NCBI RefSeq assembly: GCF_027595985.1
Contig: NC_073305.1
Coordinates: forward strand, 80,235,974-80,299,973
Length of the DNA stretch: 64,000 nucleotides
DNA from: Sorex araneus
Taxonomy: Eukaryota; Chordata; Mammalia; Eulipotyphla; Soricidae
Direction: 5' to 3'
The notes beneath the pieces are model-generated. The model was not told the DNA's origin and searched no databases. It saw only the letters and a program-made list of their open reading frames with translations. Numbering within the stretch: the first letter of the stretch is position 1; every line of letters begins with the position of its first letter. Shown here piece after piece: positions 11,160 to 23,195 of this stretch. The translations under genes and the position numbers were made by a program.

Positions 11160-11325
11160 GGCTTTGAACCCTCACTTTATGACACTATAGCTCTGTGAAT
11201 GTGAGCCACTTATCAAACATCTCTGCAGCTTTACCTGTAAAATGGGAGTAATAGATAACATGACTATCTTTCTCTGTATTTCTCGCAGCCATGATTGAAC
11301 TTATGCCACCGACACTATGCTTTAT
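11160..11325 (+). repeat. MIR (sense)
   Basis: Contains agctctgtgaatgtgagcc, then ctgcagctttacctgtaaaa and tgggagtaatag. This is the order of the MIR core and its 3' conserved part. Confidence 0.75.
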
Positions 11326-11370
11326 GACACTAAAATAAAATAAAAATGTCAACTTAAAAAATTATCAAAT

Positions 11371-11512
11371 GGGGCTCAAGTGATAATGCACGTGGCCAAC
11401 CTGGGTTGGATTCTCAGCACCCTATATGGTCTCCTGAGAATGCCAGGAGTGACGACTGAAGGCAGAGAAAGGAGTAGACCCTGAGCACTGCCAGGTGTGC
11501 CCCTCCTCATAA
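11371..11512 (+). mobile_element. SINE-A, diverged
   Basis: Head ggggctcaagtgataatgc, B-box remnant cctgggttggattctc, then ctatatggtctcctgagaat and a body ending gccaggtgtgcccc. Confidence 0.8.
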
Positions 11513-11952
11513 CACACACAATATTATCAAATAACTTATAAGAAAGACACCATCTTCCCCTCTCCCTATGCTGAGTCTCATCTCATGGAAAATATGGGTT
11601 CAAATATTGATTATGCTTAAGAATGAGGACAGGGGTCAGATATTAGGTGAAGTTTTTAGAAGCACTGAAGGTTTAAAATCAAACAGAACATTTCATCATA
11701 GGACCTCTGAGCTTCGTCAAAGCGCTCTGTTTAAAACATACATCTGATGATAAATTCCGTTGTTCTGGGGGACAGGTTTAAATAAAATGATGTCTGTAAA
11801 AGATGGCAAGGATAGAATTAGTGTTAGCACTCTACACTTTCCTCATTTCTTTCTTCCCTCCTTTCACCCTGCCATTCCCTCCCCGTGACTACTTTCAAAG
11901 ACAGTGCTCTCAACTTTAAGCTAAGTTTAAGTCTCTAAATATCTGAAAACTG

Positions 11953-12110
11953 AGCCCGGAGATTGCACAAAGGGTTGGGGCTTATTTTGCCAGCATCAGC
12001 AGGTGTAGCACACTCCCCCTTGCATGAGTGAGGCCCTGGGTTCAGCACCTTGTGACCCAGAAGCACCTGAGCGTCTGAGAATGGCCCATCCCCTGATCCC
12101 TTAACAAATA
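11953..12110 (+). mobile_element. Old SINE-A-like copy
   Basis: Diverged head (cggagattgcacaaagg, B box ggccctgggttcagcacc) and a body with cagaagcacctgagcg. The A-rich end is at about 12110. Confidence 0.6.
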
Positions 12111-12979
12111 ACAAAATATAGACTGTGTTTGGGGAGTCCCTGTCAGTTTAAGTACTCTCTTCCAAAGGATCTAGTAGGTCTATGAAGCCTTACTCATCCC
12201 AGGCTATTCAAATTCATTATGTTCAGTTGTATGGAAGGAGAATAAGAAACTCTTCTGGGTTCTGGGAATTCAGAATGGAGATGAGCTGGCCAATAATAGG
12301 GGCCTAAGGGCCAGGCTGTAATGCAGGGAAAATAAAAGGAGGAAGCAGGTTGGTTGAGAACCTCACACTAGTCTTATTTCTCTGAACTACCTTTTGGACA
12401 TGGAACCAAAATGCATTGTCTACCTGGTATGTGAGAACATAGCATTGGTGGAAGTTCACAGCTGTGAAATTATTTTAATATTTCAGTATTTTAAAAACCC
12501 ACCTGTATCAGGGTCTTTCTTCCACCCTGTAGCAATTTTTTTCAAATTCTGAAGGCGTTCTACAAAGATTTTATCCAGCAGAATAATGTGGTCAAAAATA
12601 AATTGATGGGGGAGGTCATTAGAGGATGGAGGGAACTCTGTCTAGTTCATAGCTGCCCTATTCTCAGGAGCCAGGGACCTCTTGCCTTCTCAGGCATGTC
12701 AGGGTCTCATGCTTTCCCAGCAGATGAAACTGAGTCAAGGAGCAGACAGGGGACCAGAAAGGTCCTTGAAGTTGGATGTGTGGTTGAGGAAGAATGAGAA
12801 GTCTATATGCTGATATAGACATGTATCTGTTGTATGTAACGAGTTTTCTCTTAGCATGTCAATTCTATTAATTTTTATAATAACATGTATATATCTATGT
12901 ATTGATATATATATACATATCTGAAATTCTTAAGGTCTTTGGTGCTATGAAGGCACAGCCTGTTCATTTATTCATATTT
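12111..12979. other. Unique sequence
   Basis: No repeat or gene recognised. A 69-codon frame at 12588-12797 (+) has no motif. A TA-rich stretch lies near 12880-12920. Confidence 0.45.
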
Positions 12980-13066
12980 GGTGCATGGTATAGAGCCCAG
13001 GGCTTCATATATCATGTATGCAAAGGGTGCCTTCTACCACTGAGATATAACCCACCCACCCATTCC
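12980..13066 (-). repeat. Old tRNA-derived SINE remnant
   Basis: Minus strand gives a tRNA-like order: ggttatatctcagtggtaga, then gcaccctttgcatacatgat. This resembles tRNA-Ala-type SINE heads. No tail is evident. Confidence 0.5.
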
Positions 13067-14224
13067 CCCTTGCTCCTTTGTTTTTATTTTTCACGTCACG
13101 GTTTGTCTTTCTATTACGTTTATGATGAGCTCTCAGAACTTTTCTACATAGTTTAGGAAACGGAGAAATATATTTCACAAGGCAGAAAAGACTGACAAGG
13201 CTGACACTGGGTGCTGATTGCAGAGGTCCATCTTTGCCTAAACATCTTTGCACCTCCAAGTGAGACAGAAGAGCCCTGATATGTTTGCAGGCATTGCACT
13301 CGTGGTATTTCAGCCAACATACACAATTATACTTTTCCTTAATTAGAACCCTCTCTGTCTACCAGGCACAGCCTCAGCTGCTTGTCAATGAAAACATATT
13401 TGTAACTGTGGCTTTAAACACACACACAAACACACAAACATAAATTGCCAATTATTCCCCATTCATAGACTCTGGCAAGACACAGGGGAGAGTTGTTTGC
13501 TTTCCCTTAGGCCGAATTAAGACTTGCCTTTCATGGCAACTTATTTGCTGGAGTAATTTTCCACCTCATTTAATTAGGCTAATTGATTCAGCAGTTCTGT
13601 CAAGGGGTACCACAGTGCCGGTTGCTTGGGGCAAATTACTCCTGCACAAATTACTGGACTAGCTTTGAGCAATGGCCTGGTTAGTTTTCCTGCTTTCAAA
13701 CCCACATTGGCCAGACCTTGCGTGACTGACTTTGTGGCACATAGGTAAGTACATGTAGAGATCCACTAATTTATGAAGGGCTTTGAAAAGAGCTGGTTCA
13801 GGTGGGTGATTCTATCCAAGGAGCAAAGAGCCCACTGAAGCATGAGAGTAAATTGTAAGAGGGAATCAGGGTGGGAGTGAGTTGAGCAGAATCCAGTGTG
13901 TGACTAATTATCACCACCAATCTCAAGTTTAATTTTACAGGAGCCATGCAATAGGCCATGTTCTAACCCCTCAAATTTATGGATTGTTATGAATGATTGT
14001 CAGGAAATGTAAATGAGAAGGAAGTGCTTAGATCTTGACAAATTGCAAATGGGTTTCCATCCTCTTTTCCACGTTCTCTTTTGTCCTTTTCTGACAAATA
14101 TGTGTTTTGATGAGTATTCAATATGGTCAATATGGTCGAATGGGCTACACAATAAAGGCAAATGGTTTAGGAGTCAATTTGGGGACTGTGTTATGACCAG
14201 GCAATTTCGTAGACTGCTCATTTA
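13067..14224. other. Unique sequence with a TAAT-rich stretch
   Basis: No transposon recognised. A CA-rich stretch lies at 13420-13442. Positions 13555-13660 are dense in homeodomain-type cores (ttaattag, taattgatt, aaattac twice), which suggests conserved regulatory DNA. This is an inference without any alignment. Confidence 0.35.
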
Positions 14225-14356
14225 TTCTTTGCTACAACTGCGTGAGTGAAGCATAATCACCATTCTCCAATAACTGAAATGTGAGAATTTAAGGAACTAG
14301 CCTAAAATTACTTAGCTGGGGAGTATCGAGGTAGGACTCCAGCTCTCTGCTTCTCA
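14225..14356 (-). repeat. MIR (antisense)
   Basis: Degenerate order: ccaataactgaaatgtgaga, then taaaattacttagctgggga and gtaggactccagctctc. This mirrors the antisense MIR (bedding of ...aagtcacacagctagtaag...actccagagtc). Confidence 0.6.
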
Positions 14357-14511
14357 CAGCATTTCTTTTAGGAAATTCAGAAAAACAATGATATACTTAC
14401 GAACTAAGGAAAGTTCACGTATCCTACATTTGTATTGATTTAAAAAATTCCTTGTATTGAATTAACAAGGAAGATGAGAATGTACTAATGTTCCTTTAAA
14501 ATAGAACTAGC

Positions 14512-14678
14512 GGGGCTGGAGTGATAGTACAGCGGATAGGGCGTTTGCCTTGCGCGGGCTGACCCGGGTTCGATTCCCAGCATTCCATATGGTCCCCTGA
14601 GCACTGCCAGGGGTAATTCCTGAGTACAGAGCCAGGAGTGACCCCTGTGCATCACTGGGTGTGGCTTAAAAGCAAAAT
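14512..14678 (+). mobile_element. SINE-A with TSD
   Basis: Full plus-strand copy from ggggctggagtgatagtaca to agcaaaat. Perfect duplication aaaatagaactagc at 14498-14511 and 14679-14692. The A- and B-box-like motifs are intact, but it is a SINE, not a tRNA gene. Confidence 0.95.
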
Positions 14679-14692
14679 AAAATAGAACTAGC

Positions 14693-15735
14693 AAAGAGAA
14701 GCAAAGATAAACAAATGGGATGATGTCAAATTAAGAAGCTTCTGTATGGCAAAAGAAATGATGATCAGAGTACAAAGACACCCCACAGACTGGGATAAAA
14801 TATTTTCCCATTATTTAATTGATAAAAGGTTAATATTCAAGATATATAGAGTACTGGTAGATCTTTACTAGAAAAAAGCAAGCAACCATAACAAAAATGA
14901 GAAGAGATGTATGGAAACTTTCTCAATGAAGACAGACAGATGGCCAAAGGGTATAAGAAAAAAATGCTCTGCATCACTCATCATAAGAGAAATGCAAATC
15001 AAAATAATAATGAGATATTATCTCACACCAATAAGTCTGGCATATATCACAAAGAACAAAAACAATCACACAGTGTTGGTGTGGATCTGGGGAAAAAAAG
15101 AGACCCTCATTCACTGCTGCTGGGAATGTTGACTGGCCCAGACATTTTGGAAAACAATATGAAAACTTCTCAAGAAAGCTAGGAATTGAGCTGCTCTATG
15201 ATCCAGCATTTCTACTTTCAGGCATCTACCCCAAAGGTCCCCAAAACGCTGTTCAGAAAACACATTTACATTCCTATGTTCATTGCAGCACATTCATAAT
15301 TGCCAGAATCTGAAAACTACCCAAATTCTCAAGAACAGATGGCTGGATAAAGAAACTGTGGTATATAAACACAATGGACTACTATAAGAAAAGAGAAAAA
15401 CCATGAAATTATGGGTATGTGGATGGATCTGTAGAATATCATGCTAAATGAAGCTAGTCAGAAGGATAGAGACAAAGAATGATCTCTCTCGTATGTGAGA
15501 TTTAAAAAAACATGGTAAGAAAATAACAAATTCCCAAAGGCAACATAGACTGAGAATTATTATTCAGTAGGAACTTGCTATGGTGGGGAGGGAGTGTGTT
15601 GAGGCAACAGGGAGAACACTGGGACAATGGTGGAGGGAAGTGGACACTCTTGTGTAGGGTTCCAGTAGTTTTATGTATGAAAGAATATCAATAACAGTTT
15701 CGTAAGCCATAGTACTTAAAACAAAAAAGCAAAAC
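14693..15735 (+). mobile_element. L1 ORF2 3' part and 3'UTR, decayed
   Basis: The coding remnant begins at about 14700. Characteristic ORF2 C-terminal stretches include tgcaaatcaaaataataatg, gttcattgcagcacattcat and gaaactgtggtatataaaca, but the frame is broken by stops and indels. The 3'UTR (caatggtggagggaagtgga) runs to an A-rich end. It is an older subfamily than the copy at 27.0-27.9 kb and carries no functional reverse transcriptase segment. Confidence 0.9.
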
Positions 15736-15754
15736 AGAAAAGATAAAAAAAGAA

Positions 15755-15962
15755 TGGACAAATTTTTTCTGTAAAGGCTAGGTAGTAAATATTTGACACT
15801 TTTGGGCTATATATGGTTGGAATGACTCAACTATGACTTGTAGCACAAAAACATCCAATGTAAACAAGTGGGTGTGATTGTGTTCCAATAAAACTTTATT
15901 TACAAAAACAGATAGCTGGCCAGACTTGGACCACAGGCCATAGTCTATCAATCTGTGGTTTA
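15755..15962 (+). mobile_element. Ancient non-autonomous DNA transposon (hAT-like MER type)
   Basis: Contains tgtaaaggctaggtagtaaa, then gtgttccaataaaactttat and ccacaggccatagtc. This order matches a widespread placental repeat that I remember as a hAT-type fossil. The exact family name is not certain. Confidence 0.65.
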
Positions 15963-15988
15963 AAACATGGTTCAGTATGGACATTTTA

Positions 15989-16218
15989 TTTTATTTTATT
16001 TTATTTATTTTTTTTGTTAAGGTACCATGATTTATTTATTTATTTTTTATTTTTTGCTTTTTGGGTCACACCCAGCGATGTTCAGGGGTTACTCCTGGAT
16101 TTGCACTCAGGAATTACTCCTGGAGGTGCTTGGGGGACCATATGGGATGCCGGGGATCGAACCCAGGTCGGCCGAGTGTAAGGCAAACGCCCTACCCGCT
16201 GTGCTATCGCTCCGGCCC
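15989..16218 (-). mobile_element. SINE-A with spacer inside its A-tail and TSD
   Basis: Minus-strand SINE-A (ends ctccggcccc) flanked by a perfect 16-bp duplication cagtatggacatttta (15973-15988 and 16219-16234). Between the SINE and the outer A-rich tract lies a short non-A spacer (ttaaggtaccatga, 16018-16031) between two A/T-rich tails. The spacer looks like transduced 3' flank. Confidence 0.9.
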
Positions 16219-16234
16219 CAGTATGGACATTTTA

Positions 16235-16989
16235 AACCATCACAAAGCATGCTGAAATTTTAGAAACAAAATCTGTAACCCTTATATGTTCTTTATAATA
16301 TTAACGCATTTTCTGTTTTCTTTTTACAGGTGATAATTCAGTGCATTGCATAAACAGGGCCATGAATTTGTCATATTTCCAACCTAAAATCAAGGGTGGT
16401 CAGGCCACCCAGGGCATTAGTGAATGGTGGGTGATAAACAACCTGGACTTTTTACTGGGTTTGTGTGGCCAGAAGGCCTCGGGGAAACTCTAGAAGCTTG
16501 AGATTGGTTGTGATATCCATGGGGTATGCACAGTTGTTGTTGACCAATGGCAAAGGTACCTCCATTTAGAATGCCATTAGAACACCTCTGTAAAAACCTC
16601 TCTGTCCTCATTAAGTTTGAGTTTGCAAGAAGACTCTCTAAAGCCAAGTTAAATATCTGAGGCTTTACATCTGCAATTCAGGCAGCTGCCACCCAGAGAG
16701 GGGAAATGCCTTGCATTAGAGTTTCTCCCACAGAACAAGATCTGGGAGGGCAAGGAATGGGCACTGTGGCTTCCTCCTTGAGAAATTGACATAATGCAGT
16801 CAGCATTTCACTTCAAACTTGATAGTCTTAAGAAAAAAAAGAAAGATGAAGCAACTTGTACTCTCTTTTGGTGTAGCAAATGAAAATAAAATAGAGTATA
16901 ACAATTTAATGAAATAAAAATATAGCTTCAAGCATGAAAAGAGAGATGGGAAGGAGGACATACATTTTTCTTTATATATCTTTTCTAAC
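16235..16989. other. Unique sequence
   Basis: No repeat recognised. A pyrimidine tract followed by acag at about 16312-16329 resembles a splice acceptor, but no open exon follows. Confidence 0.4.
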
Positions 16990-17092
16990 TGAAGGGTAAG
17001 GTGGGCCACATGGCAGTCCTCAGGGGCTTCCTCTTGGTCTGTGCTTAGGAGTGATCCCTGGAAGTGCTTGGGGACCATATGGGATACTGGAT
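16990..17092 (-). mobile_element. SINE-A fragment
   Basis: Minus-strand body: gtgggccacatggcagtcct, then ggagtgatccctggaagtgc and accatatgggatactgg. The head side is lost. Confidence 0.7.
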
Positions 17093-18058
17093 ATCTAACT
17101 CAGTTATCCAAATAGCCACATTTCCCTTAGCTTATCCCCTTTGATATCACTCTACACCCTCTATATTTCTTGTTTTACAAATTATGTTGCTTTTAATAAA
17201 AAGAACCCACAAAATACAAAAATAATTAACTAAACAACAAAAACCCACTTAAAGAAAAGTAATAAAATAATGACTACTCCTCTAAAGAAGAAAAATTTCC
17301 TTTTCACAAAGTTGATAATCTCTGGAATCAGAGATGCCTTGGGACAGAACTAAAGGTCTGGGGTCATATTCCAAGCAGTATTAAAAGCAACACTTTGAGT
17401 ATCAAATGGAGAAAGGTCAATTGTCTATTCTGTACTGCATAGATATATCTATCTTTTATTGCTTTTTAAAACTTCCTTTGGGTAGAGGGGGTTCACATTA
17501 TCATTTACTTAGGACAGTCACAATTATTCCTAGAGAATAATTATGTTACCCTTAGGGAATTATTGGTAGGGAACTTTGTCTTTTATTTAAAACATGCCTC
17601 ACTTTGGTTGACAGGATGGTACAGAATCTTAACATCAGCCATGTTGAACAATGAGTAGGCAAAGGAAGATTTGTTTTTATTTTATGGCCAACTTCTTTTC
17701 CTGTATCTGGTTGAGTCAGTCTTAACCATCCGTCTCTAAAGCAGAACTGATCAGATTTCATCTCTTCAAAATTTTCTCTGAGACTTGAGGTTGAACCAGA
17801 TGGTATTGAACAATAAAACTGAGGTAAGTGGAGTGGGTAAATCAGTTTCCCAACCTTATTAATACATTGTACTTATCACCCTCGGTAAGTATATCATGAT
17901 TTATGTAATAAGTTTCTGTTGTACTCTGGGTCCACAACAGAACACCAGATTTTATACAATGTCTTAAATTAAGTTAGTCCATGTAAAAATGGTGTCTGAG
18001 TTTAGTCATCAAATACTATAACAAACGGTATCATATAAATTGATGCTAGTGCATGCAG
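17093..18058. other. Unique sequence
   Basis: No repeat or gene recognised. Confidence 0.45.
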
Positions 18059-18132
18059 CCCCCTCCCCACCCCCCCCGCGCCCCACACCTGCACTATGAC
18101 TTATGTGAGATAGAGAGAGAGAGAGAGAGAGA
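18059..18132. repeat. C-rich tract and GA microsatellite
   Basis: A C-rich run (ccccaccccccccgcgcccc) at 18065-18085 is followed by (GA)n at 18110-18132. Confidence 0.85.
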
Positions 18133-18466
18133 TGGCCATTTTCTTCCAATCCACCTCTGCCACTCTGGGACTGGCTGGGAAGATTAGGACTTATAAAGTC
18201 TGTGATGATCCCCTGCATGGCACAGATTTTGAGTCCTGCCAACCCTCGTAGATAACCATCAAGTCATACCTGATGTCCACGTCCACTTGTTCTACCCAGC
18301 ACAGGAGTTGATCCCCAGCCCCCAATTTCTGGAGGAGCTGTGAATTTAGGCAGGAAAGGGAAGCCAGTCCTAGGCCTTACCCAGGCCTTTGGGGTCCTCA
18401 CCTTCTCACAGAAACAATTTCAGGAGGAGATAAGCAGTGAAGTAAAAACAGGTTTTATTTAGAAGG
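18133..18466. other. Unique sequence
   Basis: No repeat or gene recognised. Confidence 0.45.
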
Positions 18467-18641
18467 GTTTTTTTTTCCCTTTTTGGGTCACACCCAGCAA
18501 TGCACAGGAGTTACTCCTGGCTCCAAGCTCAGGAATTACTGCTGGCAGTGCTCAGGGGACCATATGGGATGCTAGGAATCGAACCCGGGTCAGCCGAGTG
18601 CAAGGCAAATGCCCTATCTGCTGTGCTATATCCTTCCCGTC
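18467..18641 (-). mobile_element. SINE-A
   Basis: Complete minus-strand copy with T-run. The probable short duplication tttagaag (about 18454) versus cttagaag (about 18645) is imperfect. Confidence 0.9.
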
Positions 18642-18661
18642 CCTACTTAGAAGTTTTGAAG

Positions 18662-18677
18662 AAGGAAAGGGAGAGAG

Positions 18678-18710
<33 letters not shown>

Positions 18711-18730
18711 GAGAGAGAAAAAGAAAGAAA
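18662..18730. repeat. GA/GACA low-complexity tract
   Basis: Repeats of gagagaca and gagagaga. Open frames on both strands here are compositional artefacts. Confidence 0.9.
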
Positions 18731-19785
18731 TGCACTCAAGAGAGAATGCGGTTTTCTCCACAGGCAGAGACAGCCCCAGAACACATCTCAAGAAGGGAGA
18801 TGCAGGCAACACACATGCTCAGCTGCACGGGCACAAACAGCACATGGTCTCAGGCAGCATAGGAGCATGCTTACTTTGTTCAAATTAGCTTTTATATGGT
18901 TTTCCCCAAGTGTCCTCATGTGGCCTTTCTACCCAGGTAAGATTCTTTTCCTAGGATGGTTACCAAGTGGGTAGAGTGAGGTTTGGTTAATGGTCTTCTT
19001 TGAAATTCCCCTCTTTGGCCTTTGTTCCTGCTGGACCTTCCCTCAGAGGGGGGCAGAGAAGTCCTGCCTTCTCTGGGTCTTCTGGAACCAGGTAAAAGTC
19101 TTATCAGGACTTAGTTCCTGTGTCAATAAGGTAGGTCCTGACAATCTTAGGGCTAAGGTGGTTTTATTAATTCCAAGGAATTCCATTGCTGGGGGGCCTT
19201 TTCTATCTACCTGCCTGCCTCATAAATCACTTCTTATTATTCCCTTTTCTTGTCATAACAGAGGAGGAACATCAAAAGAGTGTGTGAATGAGGAATTTAT
19301 ACATTTGGATTCGGATAGGAGATACATAGCTCTGAGCAGGAATGGGTGAGAACCTTCACCTAGCTCCTATGAAGGTGAGAACGCATGTTCCTGACTTAAA
19401 GTTCTGAGGAGTAGGTAGCCATCTTATTATGAATTTCTAGGCCTTCCTGAAAATTTTCAAGACTTTCCTTAACCAAGTAATGTGACATTTTCTTAATTGT
19501 TGTAAATATTTTGCTAGATTCTGGACTGAAGTTATACCAAGAGTTGCAAAGAGATAAAAGAAGATCTTTTTTATTGCCATCCTACATTCTACAGATCATA
19601 GAGCTGAGTTCAGAATATTCCTTTTTACTACTTTCATGAAGAATTTAGATCCCATCACCAAGGTCTCACATTCTTAACAGGAGTTTGCTTCCAAGGGGGT
19701 AAAAGTTTGTTGGAGGTAAGTTAACTATTATATGGGTTTAACTCTCTCCAAAACCCAAACTGGTCATCAACATAACAAATACATT
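18731..19785. other. Unique sequence
   Basis: No repeat family recognised. A 119-codon plus-strand frame at 18990-19349 has no domain or motif that I know. Confidence 0.4.
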
Positions 19786-19803
19786 CAGTAACTGTGATAT
19801 TTC

Positions 19804-20331
19804 TTTTTTTTTTTGATGCATTTCAAGAAATTTGATGTTCTTTTTTTTTTTTTTTTACATTTTTTATTGAGTCACCATGTGGAAAGTTACAAAGTTTTCA
19901 GGTTTAAATCTCAGTTATACAATGCTCGAATACCCATCCCTTCACCAGTACACATATTCCACCACCAAGAATCCCAGTATAGCTCCACCCCGCACCCCCA
20001 CACCCCTAACCTCCCCACGCCCCTAGCCCCCCACCCTTAGCCCCCCCCCCGCCTGTGTAACTAATAAATTTCACTTTACTTTCACTTTGATTGCATACAA
20101 TATTTCAACAAAACTCACTATTATTGTTTGGAGAGTCTCTCCCCTAAAGTCAGACCTGCTGAAAAGGAAGCATTAGATAATTTGTTTTCCATTGCTGAGG
20201 ATGAAGAGGTATGAGGTCGAGTGACAACACTTAGCGGCCTCTCAGTTTTGGGTTTCTGTAATTTAGTATTTTAGTAACTAAGTCCAGAGAGATATCTGCC
20301 AGAAGTTGCATCGTTGCCAACTTGTACTTCT
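19804..20331 (-). mobile_element. Young L1 3'UTR with 3' transduction and TSD
   Basis: Minus-strand L1 3'UTR nearly identical to 27413-27900. Perfect 18-bp duplication cagtaactgtgatatttc (19786-19803 and 20332-20349). Reading the minus strand, an A-run (19856-19841) is followed by 26 non-L1 bases (19840-19815) and a second A-run (19814-19804). This is the signature of read-through past the first poly(A) site. The 5' end is truncated within the UTR at the position gagaagtacaagttggc. Confidence 0.95.
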
Positions 20332-20474
20332 CAGTAACTGTGATATTTCATGGACAGAGTAGTATAATTAGAAAAAAAATATCTAAAAGGGCTCACTAGG
20401 GTGAGATATAGTGAAAAAGTTTCAAGAAACACTGATATAAGGGAGAAAATTTGAAAATGTAGCCCTTTTGATCT

Positions 20475-20719
20475 TTTGATCTGGGCAGAGCGATAGCACA
20501 ACAGGTAGGGCATGCAGAAGACCTGGGTCCAATTCCTCTGCCCCTTTTGGAGAGCCCGGCTACTCTTGGTAGCTTGCCTGCCCGGCAGAGCCTGGCAAGC
20601 TACCCATGGCATATTTGATATGCCAAAAAAACAGTAACAACAAATCTCACAATGGAGACGGTACTGGTGCCCGCTCGAGCAAATCAATGAACAACAGGAT
20701 GACAGTGATACAGTGATAC
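20475..20719 (+). mobile_element. SINE-B with TSD
   Basis: Head with gcagagcgatagcacaacag, body, and a tail of gatacagt repeats rather than poly(A). Duplication agcccttttgatct at 20461-20474 and 20720-20733. This copy defines the SINE-B ends well. Confidence 0.95.
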
Positions 20720-20733
20720 AGCCCTTTTGATCT

Positions 20734-21555
20734 AAAATGCTGAATAATGTTTTTCCATTTTTGCTGGCATAAATTCTTTTCAAAATTACCCATGTAAAAG
20801 AATTATACCTGTAGATGACCTCTGCTTCTTTATTGAGTGGAGATTAATCTCAGTTTCCTAGCTTCCCCAAGGGCCTCAGGCAGAGAGTTCTCTGCACACC
20901 TGATTGTGTGCATTTTTTTTAAAACCCCAGGAATCTTAAGTGTTATGCAGACTTTGGGATAGAAGGACTAGTCTCCAATGTTCCAGGTCTATGGGTATTT
21001 TAATGACTTAGCACTAGATGAATGTAACAAAAGTCTGGTGTTTGTTGAGGACAATTTATTCCACACAAAAATTCAAAATGAATTTTTATACTCCAGCAAG
21101 ACAAGTAATCGAATGTGAGTTTTAATTCATGAGTACTGCATTTCAGCAAGAGCTGGATGTAATCTCCCTTCTGCTTTGCATGTTTCTGGGCTAATTTAGA
21201 ATTAATTAGCTACATTATTCTTAAATAGGAATTGTTGGCCAACTGAGAGTTGGTACCTCTCTGGGTTCTCAGGGCAGACAACAAATTTCCAGTAGGGGCA
21301 CATCTCTTCACACTTCCTCCCCTCAGCCTGACATATACACTGGTCTTTTTTTTTCTCTACCCTGTTGACTTGCAGTCAGTCTTGATAACTTCTCCAAAAG
21401 GTGAGAAAATGTGGTAAGGCTCGGAGAAAGGAAGATTTGGGGAAGTTCAAAGATACTACATCCAAATCTGCATTAATAATCCTGGTCATTTGTACATTCC
21501 AGGTATACAATCTGTTTTCATATTCATAAATTAGTCAGTGAAATTCACCATAAAA
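20734..21555. other. Unique sequence
   Basis: No repeat recognised. An AT-rich stretch at 21185-21240 (ctaatttagaattaattagc) has homeodomain-like cores. Confidence 0.4.
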
Positions 21556-21559
21556 AAAG

Positions 21560-22735
21560 AATAAAGAAAAAATAACTCTATCATAGCCATTGATCCAGAA
21601 AAAGTATTTAGCACTCATTCATAATATGGGTCTGGAAAACAGGGATGGGAGTAAGTTCCTCAACTTTTAAAAACGTTATTGCAAAAGCTTTTACAGTGAT
21701 GATGAAAGACTAACTCCCTCTCCTGAAATTGGAACAAGTAAAAAAAATGCTCATTCTTTCCATTTTCATTTAATATGGTACTGGAAATGCTAGCCAATGC
21801 AATAGTAGACAAGAAAATGAAATTAAAAGCTGGCAGATTGGAAGGGAAGTAATAAAATGACTTTATTTGAAAAGAGCATTGTTGTCTACATAGAAAATTC
21901 TAAACGGTCTAATAGAACTAATAAACAATTTCAGCAAAGTAGCAGTACACTATATATGTACACATACATCAATCATCTTCTTATATAATTGAATACATGA
22001 ACACAAAAAAGAAATATTCAAAATCACTTAAACAAAAATGAAATATTAGACTGTAAACCTAACAAGAAAACATACCCAGAGCTTTTATGCTAAAAACATC
22101 AAAATACTAAAGAAAATAATAAAGAATGATATAAATAATGAGGGACATGCCCTATTCAATTATTAGAAGACTATAATAAGCATAGAAGCATGTTGATAAT
22201 TTCCAAATTGATACGCAAGCTAAGCCATACCCCTATTAGAATCCAGAGAGTATATGTATATACATATATGTGTATGCATATATACATATCCAATATTGTT
22301 CTAATATATAATATATGTATATTATTTATATATAAAAGCAAAAAAACTAGACCAGTTAAAACAATCCTGAAAATTAAGTAGAGAGAAATCAACTCTGATT
22401 TAAAAGCCAAATTTACAGCAATTTTGTCTGCAGAACAGGTGAAGTGAAAGATACAGACATCCAAAGAAGGTGATAGAAAAACCTAGAAATCAACCCACAA
22501 AATATGTCCAACTAATTTTGGACAAAAGCACACAAATAATTCAATGGAAGAATGGTAGCCTTTTAACAAATGGTGCTGGAGCAATTGGACATCCAGGGTC
22601 CCTGCCCCAAAGAACTTTAGCTTCAAACTCTCACTTTACACAAAAATCATCTCAAAATGAATAATGACTTTAAATATGGAGTATAAAAATATAAAACTTC
22701 TAGAAAAAAATATAGGCAAAGAATTCTTAGACTTG
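21560..22735 (+). mobile_element. Old L1 ORF2 copy, segment 1
   Basis: Decayed ORF2 beginning in the reverse-transcriptase region (sequence equivalent to tttaatatggtactggaaat, then gctagccaatgcaatagtag) and running to the insertion point after gaattcttagacttg. Many stops. It is continued by 26953-28102 and 28620-28868 after three insertions. The internal TA-rich run at 22250-22335 is a later expansion. Confidence 0.85.
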
Positions 22736-22924
22736 GTCAAGAGTCAGAGAGAACCTACACCCTCCACGAAATACATTTCTTCCACATTCCTTGCTCAGTG
22801 CCTCCTAGAACAGGAATATCCAGGAAACATCTGTCGCCCAAGTGTGCGGCCGGAAGAAAAAGAACATTTCTGGTGTCCCACCAAAAGGCTTAACTTTGTC
22901 CATGAATCTGATCAAGACGAAACA

Positions 22925-23195
22925 GATGAAATGGATGCAAAAAAAGATGAAAAAACTCCGGATCAGTGATCTGAGTCTGGATCAGAATGCACTCGCTCAA
23001 TTCTGAGGCCTTCCAACAGTACAGCAAGAGGGGATTCCAACATGGGAAGACATTAAGGCCCTGACTAACAGTGCTAAAAAGGTATTGTACAACACCAACA
23101 CAAAGAAAACTCATGAAGCTTCCTTGTTACCTATCATATCTCTAATGAAATAAGAAGTAAGTGCCTCTACTCAAAATCTAACCTATTGGGTTTCC
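22925..23195 (+). pseudogene. ERV env leader and start of surface unit, decayed
   Basis: A frame starting near 22926 has a basic Lys-rich beginning. After one stop it contains the PTWEDIKAL segment (about 23038) and then TQNLTYW. Their spacing and character resemble the env leader of betaretrovirus-like ERVs. Stops interrupt it, so no product is expected. The preceding 190 bases may be the integrase end, which is less certain. Confidence 0.6.

Noticed and set aside
14512-14585. tRNA gene with A and B boxes
   Set aside because: The head belongs to a dispersed SINE-A with TSD and continues into the SINE body; the tRNA fold is not preserved. The same applies to all other SINE heads.
16312-16330. 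Splice acceptor (ttttctttttacag)
   Set aside because: No open frame or donor follows within exon range; pyrimidine tracts ending in AG are common by chance.
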